Positions 11,874 through 22,835 of a stretch of DNA of 64,000 bases are shown here, one piece after another (position 1 is the first letter of the stretch; the number at the start of each line of letters is the position of its first letter). The DNA lies in assembly GCA_015680685.1 (NCBI GenBank), contig MNCI01017558.1:363894-427893 (forward strand). Reading direction: 5' to 3'. The translations under genes and the position numbers were made by a program. The stretch is from Gnetum montanum (lineage: Eukaryota > Streptophyta > Gnetopsida > Gnetales > Gnetaceae). The notes below the pieces were generated by a model that was not told the DNA's origin, ran no database searches, and worked only from the letters and a program-made list of their open reading frames with translations.

Positions 11874-12041
11874 TGATGAGTGTCAAAGTGTTGCGTTGAC
11901 AGGCCCTTGTTGTTGTGGCCTTGTTGATGGGCCCTTATCGATGGGACCTCATTTATGTGGTGTTGCCCCGTCGACTAGGCCACATTGACATAACATTTGC
12001 TATGTTGACAAGGCCTATTGATATAGCCCTAGAGAAAAAAC

Positions 12042-12049
12042 TATAAATA
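12042..12049 (+). promoter_or_regulatory. TATA box in 5' LTR of element A
   Basis: TATAAATA in the context AAAACTATAAATACAAGC is kept in both LTRs (3' copy at 51589-51596). It is the likely core promoter of the element RNA. Confidence 0.6.
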
Positions 12050-12089
12050 CAAGCTCATCAGCTATGCTTATGCATTAGAAGTCATAGTA

Positions 12090-12094
12090 GTAGC
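12090..12094. repeat. Target site duplication of element B, left copy
   Basis: GTAGC lies just before TGTAGCGACC, the end of the B LTR. The same five bases follow B at 39421-39425, and joining the flanks rebuilds a normal A LTR. Confidence 0.85.
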
Positions 12095-12892
12095 TGTAGC
12101 GACCAAAAACGTCGGCAGCTGGAAAAAAACGCCGAAGGGCCACCGGCTGCTGGCAGTCTTGACCCTATTTCTGCAGAGGGCCGTGTTGGATGGGACAAAA
12201 ATAGGGTGCCCTGAATGGTCTGGTCGATCAGACAGGGACTTAGTTAATGTCTATATAACCTTTTATGACGTGTGATTTAAAAACGAGACTGATAGTGCGA
12301 AGTAATGCTTAAATGTAGAGGAAACAGAAAATAGTGTAAAATGCAATAGAGGAAACAAAAAACAGCGTAAAATGTGATAGAGGAAACAGAAAACAGCGTA
12401 AAATGTAGTAGTGAACGGGAGATAATATAAAATGCAATAGAAAAATGCACTGCTTCGAAGCTATGACCTCGATCTGTCAAGATGGACACAATCGGTTGCA
12501 CAGCGCTGGGAAGTGTAGAGATCCCGAGAGTAACCAAGACGTGTAGAACGAGATGGCTGTACGCTTGAACACAGGCTCAGTCGTCAACAATGCGAAGTTC
12601 TACCAAGGTGGTAGAAAAGAATAGAACGAAATGCCAATTGAGGATGCTAAGTATTTTCAATGTCAAAACATGAAGCCTACAATGCTTGAGATTATAATGC
12701 CAACCCTTTACTCGTCAGCCAACCAGATTGTTAGCCGACCAGATTGCCAAGAAAACAGATTAGGGACTGAAAAGATTTGAAAAAGGGGGATGCCAAAAAT
12801 GCCAGAGATCGAGAGAGACAATGTGCCCGAGAGCGCGAAAAATCAGGGAGATCGGAGAGAGTTTAAGCGTCGCTCATTAGGGTATTTATAGG

Positions 12893-12900
12893 ATTAAGGA
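12893..12900 (-). promoter_or_regulatory. TATA box in LTR of element B
   Basis: The minus strand reads CCTATAAATACCC. The same box is kept in the 5' LTR at 38540-38547, where it would drive the element RNA. Confidence 0.55.
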
Positions 12901-13198
12901 CGTGTGAAAGATGCAGTTTGAACGCCACGTGCCTTGGGCCTATGCTGACTTGTCTATGTCGCACGTGCCTGCATGACTGTTGGGCGTAGCTGCCACATCG
13001 TAATTACAATCCTGCCACGCTGTAATTACGCTGTCAGAGTTATGGTGTAATTAGGTGAGGTGCATTAATGTCGCGTAACTGTTTGCTACTTTGCTATGCT
13101 CTGTAGTGTAGCATGTTGGGGTAGCGTAGCATCTTGTTACGTGTCTTGCTGCATGTGTAGAAAGTCTTTGAAATGTGCAAGTTGTTCGTTGTATGTTT

Positions 13199-13238
13199 GC
13201 TACGCTATGCTACGCTACGTAGCATAGCATAGTGTAGC
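13199..13238. repeat. 40-bp near-perfect palindrome in LTR of B
   Basis: Centred on CTACGTAG (13215-13222). The two 16-base arms pair with one mismatch and one G-T wobble. The equivalent palindrome in the other LTR is at 38878-38917. Confidence 0.85.
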
Positions 13239-13741
13239 TACTAGCCTTAGTCGTAAAAATCGTCGCCAATCTATAAACTTTGCCTCTTATACTGCAAAGT
13301 TTGCGAACTTGCTGATCCTGCACTTTGAGTTACCTTTTGTCAACTTCGGCAGAATTGCTACGCCTCGCTGCGCCATGTAGCTTAGCGTAGCGTACCAGCA
13401 AACATGACCTAATGTTGGCTAAGTTTGCCGCTTTCTGACAGAAGGAGACATTGCTAAAGGACTTGAAGTCAGGCGAGGGGGTTGACTATCCAGCTTTTTT
13501 GCTATGCTGTGCTACACTGCGTAGCATACTATAGCATAGCACTGTGCTTCTGCAAACGTCTTTTGAAGTTTGCTACGCTACATGTGTTAGTGTAGCATAG
13601 CAAGACTCATTGACTTAGAAAACTTTCCGAAGCAGACAGTCTGAAAATTAGAGCATCCATCTCCTGAAGAACTAGCATAACACTGCACGAATTGCAAAGA
13701 CCTGGTGAAGCAAGCATGCCTTCGAATTTTGGGGTGTTTCA

Positions 13742-13757
13742 TTGGTCCCTCTTTGTC
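13742..13757 (-). other. Polypurine tract of element B
   Basis: The minus strand reads ACAAAGAGGGACCAA directly before the LTR start TGAAAC. Element C has the nearly identical ACAAAGAGGGGCCAA in the same place. Confidence 0.75.
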
Positions 13758-14810
13758 GACGTTTGGAGGACGGGCTCGAGAGATGTTGACAAAGAAAACA
13801 AAACACCACGGAAGGCATGACGCTAACATTGCCGCTCGATGAACACCGGGACGTCGCTTGGGTGTGCTTGAGAGTGAAAGGGTGAAGCAGGGAGGAAGGA
13901 GGTTCAAGAGAAGGGTAAAGATGATGTTTAGCAAAGTCCGTTGTCAGAGTGCTCATGAGGGACTTGTTCGCATTTTCATCTTTACGTTTGCTGGCCTTTG
14001 ACCCTCTGTAGGACAGGTGTTCCTTTCCCAAGATGAGTTGCGTTATATCCAAGGAGGTTTTAACCTACCTACAGATGCTTCCCATGCAGAGAGCTGTGTT
14101 ACGCACATCATGGAATTTGCACTCTGAAGTAGTCAGGCTAGTCGAGGCACTCACTTCGCGACGCTGTAGCATCTTCTACCATGGTGAGTCGTACTCTCGG
14201 TCGCACCCTGTAAGCAAGACGGAGAGCGAGATGCGAAGCGAGGGCATGAGTCTTACTTGCTGCAGATGTTGTTGAAGCTCTTGGACACACACATTGGCGC
14301 ACAGTGTCCAAAGTAGGAAGGCCAGCAGTGGCCTTGGTAGCATTGACGTGAAGGAGTTGGCCTCGAAGGCATCAGGAGTTGTTATGTGTGCGGATGCTTT
14401 GGAATCCCTGCCAAAGGCATGCATACGTAGTTCAACTACGGGATTAGCTACCACATAGATAAACGTCATGCTAGCCCAGGCATTGGTAGGGGGCTGAAGG
14501 ATAACAATATTGCGGCTGGGCCACAATACTATTAGAACTCTAGCTGTGGGCACTAGCTGAGGAACTACCATCAGGGCGGTGGGACGTGGCGACAGTAGGT
14601 TCGGAGGGCCAGTGCAATGTCGTACGACATCTCCGGGGGGTCAGCACAATGCTAAGGGTGGCAGCATCGCGTATGTCCCAGAGCGTGTCCCCATTGCATC
14701 GTGGACTATGTTCTGGAGCTGCGACGTCCCACCTGTGTGTCAGCACTACTAGGGCTCGTTTGATGTGTACTTGGTGTAGATGCACGCTAGGTATGTGACG
14801 TGAACCTAAT
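13758..14810 (-). other. 3' untranslated region of element B
   Basis: Lies between the integrase-side repeats and the polypurine tract. Its last 80 bases before the tract resemble the same part of C (about 34300-34356). Open stretches such as 14571-14176 show no known domain and look fortuitous. Confidence 0.5.
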
Positions 14811-15252
14811 TCAAAGTCTTGGTAGACCATGTGCTGTGTTGTTTTAAGGTCCCAACAAATCGTACATGTCAATTTATCATCATAGCGGACTAGCTGTGCC
14901 AGTTTTACATTGTAGCGGACGGTTGCCGCCAGTTGAACGTCGTAGCGGACACTGCTCAATGTTATCGTTGCCGATTTAATGTCATAGCAGACGCTACTAG
15001 TTTAACGTCATTACGGATGTTGCTCGATGTTGTTGCTAGTTTAACATCGTAGCAGATGTTGTTGGGTGCTGTCATGCTTCAGACCTAGTACAGCTTGAGG
15101 TACGAGTGATTTACTGGGTTGGCGAACTCGTCATTACGGATGCTGCTCAATGTTGTTGCTCGTTTAACATCGTAGCAGATGTTGTTGGGTGCTATCATGC
15201 TTTAGACCTAGTATAGCTTGAGGTACGAGTGATTTACTGGGTTGGCGAACTT
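14811..15252 (-). repeat. Tandem repeats after integrase of element B
   Basis: From about 14811 to 15060 short units built on minus-strand GTCCGCTACGACGTTAAACTAG recur. Bases 15007-15129 and 15130-15252 are a 123-bp tandem duplication that overlaps the integrase C-terminus. Element C has related units at 33040-33250. Confidence 0.75.
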
Positions 15253-16372
15253 GTTGCCATCCATATCCCCCAGCTTGAAGGCTCCATTCCCGAAGGCTTT
15301 GGTGACCATGTAAGGGCCTTCCCAGTTGGCTGAGAATTTTCTTACATGCTCGCGGACAGCCTTGAGGACGAGGTCTCCCTTCTGTACTGGCTGTTGATGT
15401 GGGTCTGGACTATGCTTTTGCTATTCCTTGCTCTGGTAGTGCTCTATGCGTCTCAGTGTCTATGCGCGCTCCTCTACTAAGTCGAGGTCGATGGTCTGCG
15501 ACTCGTTGTTTTAGGCTTCGCTCACAACATTCGTGAGGATTATCTAGAGTGACGGTACCTGCAACTCAAGAGGCAACACAGCTTTAGATCTATAAACAAG
15601 GCTGTATGGAGTCTTACTTGTCGTGATTCTGCATGTCGTTCTGTAGGCCCAAAGAACGTAGAAGATTTTCTTGTGGCCACCAACTTTTGCTGTTGCCAAG
15701 CATTCGCTTTAGCAAGTTGATGATGGACTTATTTGTAGCCTTCGCCTACAGATAGTATGACGAGGAGAATGATTGTTTAATGCCTAGATCGCTACAGAAG
15801 GTTTGGGTTTCCGTACTACTGAACTGTGGCCCATTGTTGGTAATAATAGTCATTGGAAGCCCAAACCTTGTCACGATGTTGTCCAGGATGAAATGGCAGA
15901 TTTGCTGAGACGTCGTCTTCCTCAGGGAAATAGCTTCCACCCACTAAGTAAAATACTTGGTGGCGGTGATAATGAAGCTATGACTCACGGAGGACTTAGG
16001 TGTGATAGGTCCTATGAAGTCTAGTCCCCATCGTTGGAAAGGCCACGTGATTTGCGTTGGATGCAGGTTCGTAGGTGAGACGTGTATGAGATTTACGTAT
16101 CTCTGGCATGTGTCACATGTCTTAACTTTCGATAGACAGTCACGCTCCATGTGGGACCAATAGTACCCTAGGTGTCTGATCTTCACAGCCATAGCTCTGG
16201 ATGCTATGTGTCCTCCGCACAGCCCCTCATGCACTTCGTTAAGTACCTTTGGTGCTTGCTTCCGACCCACGCATGCCAGCAATATTCCATCATAGGAGCA
16301 TCGGCACAGGGCATCATTCCCCATGAGCATATATTGCTAGGCACGCTTACAGATTGTATCTCTCTAAGTAGA
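15208..16372 (-). pseudogene. Integrase of element B
   Basis: The minus-strand segment 16330-15944 holds the HHCC zinc finger (HEGLCGGH followed by CDTCQRY) and the first catalytic Asp in GLDFIGPI. Segment 15940-15746 holds the second Asp in the ITNNGPQF block (normally SDNGxxF). The C-terminal block NWEGPYMVTKAFGNGAFKL and NPVNHSYLKLY ends at a stop at 15208. The protein would insert element cDNA into the genome. Frameshifts and stops show it is dead. Confidence 0.85.
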
Positions 16373-16534
16373 TGTTAGTCCACTTGGTGGTTTGTTGTGT
16401 TGCAGGTAGGCTTTAATTTTAGTGTACCACTCCTGGGTATCTGCAGTACTAATAGAGGCCACATGTCTCGCCTGAGTGATAGGCTCAGTACATTCGACTA
16501 TCGACGTCAGTAGACTCGCAAACGAGTGTGGTGG

Positions 16535-16912
16535 AATGTTTAATGCTAGGGTTGCCAAGGCATTTGCCATGGTGTTTTCGTTGTGTGGCACGTGTTGCAC
16601 ATTTGTGGTTGCAAATTGCTTAAGTAGGCTTTTTGCTAGGTCGCAGTAGGGTTGTAGGTGCGTAGCTTTGCAGGTGTAGACCTCAGTGATTTGATTCACA
16701 ACTAGTTGTCAATCACCGCAGATTGCCAGGTGTTGTATGCGTAGTGTTTGGACAGCAGAGAGGCCTTTGAGTAGCCCCTCGTACTCTGCCACGTTGTTGG
16801 TGAATGGGAATGCAAAATGATAAGCAAATGGGTGCATTTCCCCAGAGGGAAACGTAATGATGGTAGTTGCACTACCTCCTCACGAGGTTGAAGCACCGTC
16901 GAAGTGTAAGGT
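16535..16912 (-). pseudogene. Second (plant-type) RNase H domain of element B
   Basis: After the usual RNase H the minus strand reads LHFDGAST, then GEMHPFAYHFAFPFTNNVAE, EGLLKGL, QLVVNQITEVY and HVPHNENTMANALATLA. This is the archaeal/plant-type RNase H placed between RNase H and integrase, the hallmark of the Tat clade. D, E and D catalytic positions can be followed (FDGA, AEYE, ICGD), with stops in between. It would degrade RNA in RNA-DNA hybrids. Confidence 0.85.
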
Positions 16913-16939
16913 AGCTTTTAGGTGTGATGGAACGATGTT

Positions 16940-18648
16940 GATAATGCCAATGTGTTTATCCGGGAATTTAGGGTCTATGGTTGCATGGTCGTCGATGGGT
17001 GAGGCCGTAAGTTTTGTTGCTATGGCTTGACCCTTAGTTGATGACTGGCTTACATAGTGTAGGTCGAACTCCGTGGTTATTGCTTTCCATCGAGCTATCC
17101 TACTGCTTTCGTACAGGTTGTTAGTGATAGCCCGAAGTATGTTGCTTTTGCAAATGATGTTGAGTGTACTGCGAAATAGATAGTGCCTCCACTTTTTTAG
17201 TGCAAACACTAAGGCGAGGCAATTCCTCTCTACTTCATTATATTTTGCCTCATCCGCTATTAGTGCATGACTCAGGTAGTACACTGGTATTTCAGATTCA
17301 TCGTCTTGTTTCTGACATAGCAGTGTTGCGATAGATGCGTCGGAGGCAATAAGGTAGATGAAGAAAGGATTATCCCTTTGTGGCAGATGCACAGTTGGGA
17401 GGTGTGACAGCTCTTTCTTCAAGTCATCGAAGGCTTGTTGACACTGGGTTGTCCACTCGAAGTTAACCCCCTTCTTTAGAAGCTGTTGCATGGGGTGTAA
17501 CTTGTCCGTCAACTTTGCTATAAACCTTCGGATGAACTATACTCTACCTTGCAAGCCACGTAACTCCTTGAGGTTCGTAGGAGGTGCCAGGTTAACAATG
17601 GCCTTGACTTTATTAGGGTCCACCCTTATTCTAGCCTCTGATACCACGAATCCTAACATGCGTCCGATTTTCACACCGAAGACACACTTCTTAGGATTAA
17701 GGCAGAAGTTGTGCATTTGGCAACACTTGAGGACTACCCCTAGATCGCATGGATGATCAACTGCCTCCTTGGACTTGAGTGCTATATCGTCCACGTAGTC
17801 ATTTAGTGTTTTTAGGATGTAATCACTAAAGATGTAGGTCATGGCTCGCTAGTAGGTTGCTCCAGCGTTCTTGAGCCCAAAAGGCATCATGGTGTAACAG
17901 AATGTCCCCCAAGGGGTCATGAAGGTTGTTGTTAGCTGATGCTCCGAGTTGATGCGAATTTGGTTGTAGCCAGAAAAGCCATCCATGAAGGATAACAAAG
18001 CACGACTGGCCGTAGTGTCGATGAGTTGATCAATGCTTGGAAGTGGGAAGTCGTCCTTGATCGTCGGCTTGTTCAGATCTTGGAAGTCTATGCAGATTCG
18101 TATTCCTCTCATTTTCTTGGAAACCATGATGATGTTGGACACCCATTCTGAATAATCAACTGCATGGATGAAACCAGCTTGGTAATTTTGTCCCTTATGG
18201 CTAATGCAATTTTTGGTTGGACTTTTCAAGCCTTTTGCTTGACTGCCTTCATGCGTGGATCTAGGACAATGTTGTGTTGTATTAGCCGCAGGTCTAAACC
18301 TGGCATGTCACTGTATGACCACGTGAAGACGTCGATGTTGTCTTGTAGAATTTTGGCTACGTTTTCATGTGTCTGCATGTCTAGGAGGACGCTAAGCTTT
18401 AGCGTTTTCACTTTCCCCTTGGATGTGGTCATAGGCGCCTCAACGAGAGGGTCTTCGGTTACATCCTCGACCTCCAAATCTAGGGTTTGGACTAGATGCT
18501 CTGGCCAGTCTGGGGATGCTTCTAAAGATGCTATGGTGCTAGCTGTGGTCGATCCCCAATTGATCAGGTCAGGGTTCAATTGTCTCGCGAGCTTGCCATG
18601 CAGACCTGCTAGGGCTAAAGGTGTGAAGAGATTGCGATGAATTTCCAT
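16940..18648 (-). pseudogene. Reverse transcriptase and RNase H of element B
   Basis: Starts at ATG 18648 with the pol leader (FTWSYSDMPGLD, as in Tat elements). A frameshift near 18228 leads into RT blocks RICIDFQDLNKPTIKDDFPL, FMDGFSGYNQI, GTFCYTMMPFGLKNAGATY and the catalytic YVDD at 17797-17786. Segment 17512-16880 gives the thumb and first RNase H (IASDASIATLL, YYLSHAL, EVERNCLAL). Copies element RNA into DNA in the particle. Three or more frame breaks and stops make it inactive, but the catalytic residues themselves remain. Confidence 0.9.
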
Positions 18649-18659
18649 TTTCCGCTTAA

Positions 18660-19130
18660 CTTGTCAAAACGAGATGAAAGCCTAGTTAAGAGGCACATGT
18701 TGATAGCAATCGTGTATAGCAAAAACTTGCAAAGTAGTGACGAGATGTATGATGTAAAGATTAAAATTTTTCCAGTTTAAAGTCATGGCAGACCGTTATG
18801 GCATGGAGATGCAGAGATGCTAAAATGGGAAATGTAACATTGTCGATGTGAAAACGCGTAACTTCTAAGGAATGCAAAATAGCCGATGTGAAATTGTGAA
18901 GCTGCTAAAGAAAAAATGTAAAACTGCCAATGCAAAAACGTGAGATTGCTAGTTTAGTGTCATTGCAGATTGTAAATGTATAACAGATCGAAACATGCTA
19001 GTTTAAGGTCTTTTTGGACCGCAAAAGTCGCAACTACTCTAGGGTTTTCTAGTTTAAGGTCTTTTCAGACCGAGAAAAGTGCGACTATGCTACGATTGCT
19101 AGTTTAAGGTTTTTCCAGACCATGATAATT
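18660..19130 (-). repeat. Degenerate tandem repeats before RT of element B
   Basis: Minus-strand units of GGTCTGxAAAGACCTTAAACTAGC recur at uneven spacing (clearest at 18950-19125). Related arrays lie after the protease (24060-24370) and after integrase (14811-15060), so the same repeat family punctuates the element. Confidence 0.65.
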
Positions 19131-19299
19131 AAAATATGTGTTTTTTTTCATTTTTCAGGAAAGCGAGTAATTAGCTTGAAGCATGTCAAGGTTTTAATGC
19201 TAATAGTACCACGATGTTATGGTGAGCATGCTACACTGTACGGTGCACTCCGCATTAAACGGAGAGAGAGCAGCAATTTTCCCTTTTCACCATTACGGC

Positions 19300-19308
19300 C
19301 ATAAATAG
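19300..19308 (+). promoter_or_regulatory. Candidate TATA box of the antisense gene
   Basis: CATAAATAG followed by a TTAACCCTA motif lies about 150 bases before the ATG at 19455 of the first candidate exon. Its use is inferred only from position. Confidence 0.3.
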
Positions 19309-20110
19309 GGATTAACCCTAGTAAGCTTGCCATTTTCACCATAAGAGCGTAGAGCCCAATTCGGAGCGCAATGCGATTTTGGAGTGATTATGTTAATAGC
19401 AAGTAAGGAGGTTTTCTGCACAGCGATGAGGAAAAGAAGTCTGTGTACAGGATGATGGCTTCGAAGAAGGAACACACGAATTTGTCACTTGCAACGGTCG
19501 AGGAGGCGAAGCAAACCCTAGGGTGCATGACACAAGTACACGTTGCGATGCGGAAGGACACGCCGTTGGTCTGGTAGGCTCCTATGCTTCGTCTGTTTTT
19601 TTCACGATTCTATTATCATTTTTTTGGTTTTGTTTTTTGTGCTTTTGTTTCGTATCCTAGTTTTAGCCATTTGTGTTTTTTGTTATCGCATTGTTTTGGC
19701 CTTTACATTGCTGTTGTTGCCATCTTGGCTGCGACGAGTGCATAAACGTTATGCCATCGTTATATGCAAGGTCACTTAAACCGCCATCGCCACGGCTGTC
19801 ATAACTGCGAGGGTTAGGGCAGTTTAAGTTACTTGACCTTCGAATGGCATGACGTAGGACCCTCAGGAGGGTTGGGCCATGCATGATCTGAGAATGCAAC
19901 ACGTGTTTTGTCAGGGTGTATTGTTAATTTCCCTGTTAGGGTTAATTGCTTTGTTGCTACGCTAGGCTATTTTTTGCTACGTTACCACTTTCATGTTCTT
20001 GCTACGCTATGTACGAAAAGAGGGTTATGCTACGCTATATGCGTGGATTGCCAAGTATTGTTACATTGCACATGTATTGCACTTAGACATGATGCTAACA
20101 CTTGCTAGTT

Positions 20111-20510
20111 GTGTTGTACATGGTGGGACTAAGACCAATGTTAATTGTTTTGGAGATTAGAGGGGTCCTATGTCATGTGAACAAACCTATGGCCAATGCT
20201 CCTCCTCCTCAAATACGTATGGGAGAGCGAGGGGTCTGGTTTAGGAAAGGGGCATAAGACTTCTTACAATTCCTCCTTGACCACTTCAGTGTGATTGTTT
20301 GGTCCTCCCTAGAGGAGAAGGAGGCGGTCGACATAACAAAAGCCATATTTCATGGGGCAAGTCGGGGCATTCTGAGGTTTCTTACCGACGGGGCAATCAT
20401 GAGCAGGCAGGGAGAAGGATCCAATTAGCGCTTAATAAGGTTAAGGCATTTGGCTTGGATCTGGGATATGCCTGAGTACAGCTACTACCACCATTACAAC
20501 ACACTATTTC
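20111..20510 (+). pseudogene. Degenerate FCP1/NIF-like HAD phosphatase domain
   Basis: The frame reads RPMLIVLEIRGVLCHV, then IRMGERGVWFRKG, DFLQFLLDHFSVIVWSS, EKEAVDITKAIF and LAWIWDMPEYSYYHHYNTLF. This follows the order of plant NLI-interacting-factor (FCP1-like) phosphatases: LLVLDLNGLL, KRPxxxxFLxFxxxxFxVxxWSS, then the IW...YN..NTLL block. The nucleophile motif DxDxT/N is LEIRG here, so both catalytic Asp are lost. The match stops near 20510, where the frame shifts. Recognised by pattern only. Confidence 0.5.
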
Positions 20511-20943
20511 TTGCATGTTTTATGACGACGTGCTTCCAGAACCCTCAGGGAACTATCTACTGTGCTGGCGGATGAGTTTTGCAGCCTTGCTCCACTATGT
20601 TGTGCGATGTTGGCCATATTGGCCTAATGCTAACAATATGCGTCTGTTACCATGTTCTTTATCAACAAGGATGGAGTTCACGATCGATCGGGTCTATTGG
20701 GTACAACACAGATAGCCCTGCAGGAGTTCTCTTCTGCTAAGAACCTACGGGTGAGCGTGATTGGTCAATGTGGGGGTGAATATCACACCTACCCAGGTGC
20801 ATATTCCATTCCCTATGATCAGTGCAAGGGGTAGGGTTGGCTGGATGAGGAGTGGATAGAACCCTTCAAATCGGTCATTGTTGAACAAGTTCTGGTTGAC
20901 CTTCCACCGTTCTCGTTGCCGAATAAGCTCAGTAGGCCAAGCG

Positions 20944-21027
20944 GTAAGTGTCGCATGCTTAAGTGTCTTTACAATCTTTGTACTTTCTGCATTTTTATGC
21001 TAAACGTTTTTGCGAAAACTGTTGCAG
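20944..21027 (+). other. Intron in antisense gene
   Basis: GTAAGTG donor, pyrimidine-rich end and GTTGCAG acceptor, 84 bases. Confidence 0.65.
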
Positions 21028-21029
21028 GG

Positions 21030-21760
21030 GTGAAGAAGCCCTAGGAGGTGATGATGGTAATCGCTGAGGTATAGGGGGCGAACATAAATACAACGAAGTA
21101 GAAGCGAGCCAACATTGGATAAATGGTGCAGCTGCAGCTTCGGACTCCTTGGTCCAGAACCTCGAAAAGGCTGGACTTATGTATTTATTCTTGGCCCCGA
21201 ATCCGAGTGTTCCTTCCGCCAAGATGCTCTCCTTGGTGAACTCCTTTTTTGAAAAGGCTGGCCATTTCCACATGCATATACGGGGCATGCAGGTGGTCAT
21301 TGAAATCAATGACCAGCTGTTTACGGACTTGTTCGGTGTTCTTGCTGATGGCGTCCTCATAGGGTCAAGGGGCAAGAAGGAGCTGACCTTTCAAAAGAAG
21401 GATATTCAGGAGTGGTTGGGGATTGCTAATGAGTGAAAAGGACTCCCTATGGATAAACTCAAAGATGGGCCCACCTTGGAGATCTACCTTGTCTTCCGTG
21501 CTCATGCATTTCCCCAGTTGCTTACCCAAAGGAAGGTCTTGGGGATTGAGCAGGCCTAGATAATGCTTGAAGTTATGGAGGAGGGGGCCCATTACAATTG
21601 GGCTAACTTCCTATGTAAAAGCTTGTAGGTTGAAATCTTGGGACACCGTCAGAAATCAGAGTCCCGTTCTAATATACACTATGCCTTCTACATAGGTTGT
21701 CTGAAGCGCTTCACGGAGTTTCTGGTGGTTCAAGAGAATGGAGTCTGGGTCATGTGAAAT
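21030..21760 (+). pseudogene. Plant transposon-like domain exon of antisense gene
   Basis: Open from about 21149 to 21436 (SVPSAKMLSLVNSFFEKAGH, HIRGMQVVIEINDQLFTDLF, then FQKKDIQEWLGI), continuing with LPQLLTQRKVLGIEQ, MEEGAHYNWANFLC and HYAFYIGCLKRFTEFLV after stops. The layout (RG-K-V-I strand, helix with FG, later GxxYNWA block) resembles the PF20167-type plant transposon domain and hence the N-terminal part of the extra gene of element A, although identity is low. Function unknown. Confidence 0.45.
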
Positions 21761-22524
21761 TGTGACCAGATTTCCAAACTATGGATTCGCCAAGTCCTCC
21801 GGACCATTCGAGCCTAAGATCCCCCAGAAATAATTGGGGAGTTGTTCTTTGTGATGACTAAGGATCGGGTGGCCCGTAGTGTTCGTGGCCAGGACAGCAT
21901 AGGAGAGACGCCCCTTGCTGTAGTCGGTAGCGTGTCATGGGGGGAACGTCTCATAGCCAAGACTGTGCCTAAAGAGTTGCGATGGAAGAGACCTCCCCTA
22001 GCTAAGGAAACCCTTCGCATGGAGGAAGAGGAGGGGCAAAGACTGCGGCTTAAACTGCAGAGGATGTGACCCCCTATTGGTAAACGCTTTTGTTCAATGC
22101 TTACTCTATTATTGTCTGCTACGCTATGCAATGCTAGGCGACATAGCGTAATGTAGCACCTGCTTTAGGCTAACTTGTTTTGTATTAATGGTAGAGGAAA
22201 AAGAAGAAGAAGAAGAATGCGAGGAAGAAGTATCGGCCCCTAAGATGGGGGTGACAAATAAAGACACGAAGGTCCCAGTCTCGGAGGAAAGGGCCCCGGT
22301 CAAGAACAAAGGAGCTCCTGTCACTAAGGTAGGGGCTCTTGTCATTAGGGAGAATTCTCCTACTAACGAAGAGGAACCTCCCTTGAATAAAAAAGATGTT
22401 GGTCTCCTGAAAGGAAAGGCACCAGTGCATGAATAAGAGGCTTGTGTAGACTCGGCAGGGCTTTCTGCCAAGGCCACAACCATCGTCTTACATCGGCAAG
22501 AATGGAGACCGCAGCCGGACACTG

Positions 22525-22617
22525 GTGAGTTCGACAATATGTCTACCTTATCATAGTCTATTTCGGTTATTGTTGATATGTTTAGTCATGTAATCGGTGC
22601 AACTGTTGATACTGTAG
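22525..22617 (+). other. Intron in antisense gene
   Basis: GTGAGT donor and ACTGTAG acceptor, 93 bases. Splicing keeps the frame from DT(G) into PSPICAELWAEI. Confidence 0.75.
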
Positions 22618-22731
22618 GACCCTCTCCGATTTGTGCGGAGTTGTGGGCCGAGATCCTTGATAAGCTTACATTCGTGCAGGGAATCATTAATGACATGATG
22701 AATCGCCTTCAGCAGGCAGACCCTGATGTGG

Positions 22732-22835
22732 GTAAGTAGTAATGTTAGGTGCTCTAGTGTTGTTATGCTAGAATTTCTTGAGTTTGCTATTCTTGCTATG
22801 CTAATGCGATTGCTACGCTCTTTGTGTCATGGCAG
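22732..22835 (+). other. Intron in antisense gene
   Basis: GTAAGTAG donor and CATGGCAG acceptor, 104 bases. Splicing joins ADPDV to ASRLKWDPAWP in frame. It contains TGCTACGCT/TGCTATGCT motifs also seen in the LTR of B. Confidence 0.75.

Larger units (their letters stand above)
11874..12094 (+). repeat. 5' LTR of element A, first part
   Basis: Begins TGATGAGTGTCAAAGTGTTG and is homologous to 51448 onward. It stops at 12094, where element B starts, and continues at 39426 with GAACTCTTGTAG after the duplicated GTAGC and the T of the target. Confidence 0.9.
12095..13741 (-). repeat. 3' LTR of element B
   Basis: On the minus strand it starts TGAAACACCCC at 13741 and ends GGTCGCTACA at 12095. 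It aligns over its whole length with 37752-39420. It contains a TATAAATA box and several palindromic GCTACGCTATGC-type stretches. Confidence 0.92.

Noticed and set aside
13587-14571. Open frames in the 3' region of element B as possible extra genes
   Set aside because: No domain, no matching frame in the equivalent region of C, and one overlaps the LTR and polypurine tract.
22124-22537. Minus-strand open frames opposite the acidic exon
   Set aside because: Ser/Phe-rich mirror of a Glu/Lys-rich exon on the plus strand; no similarity of their own.
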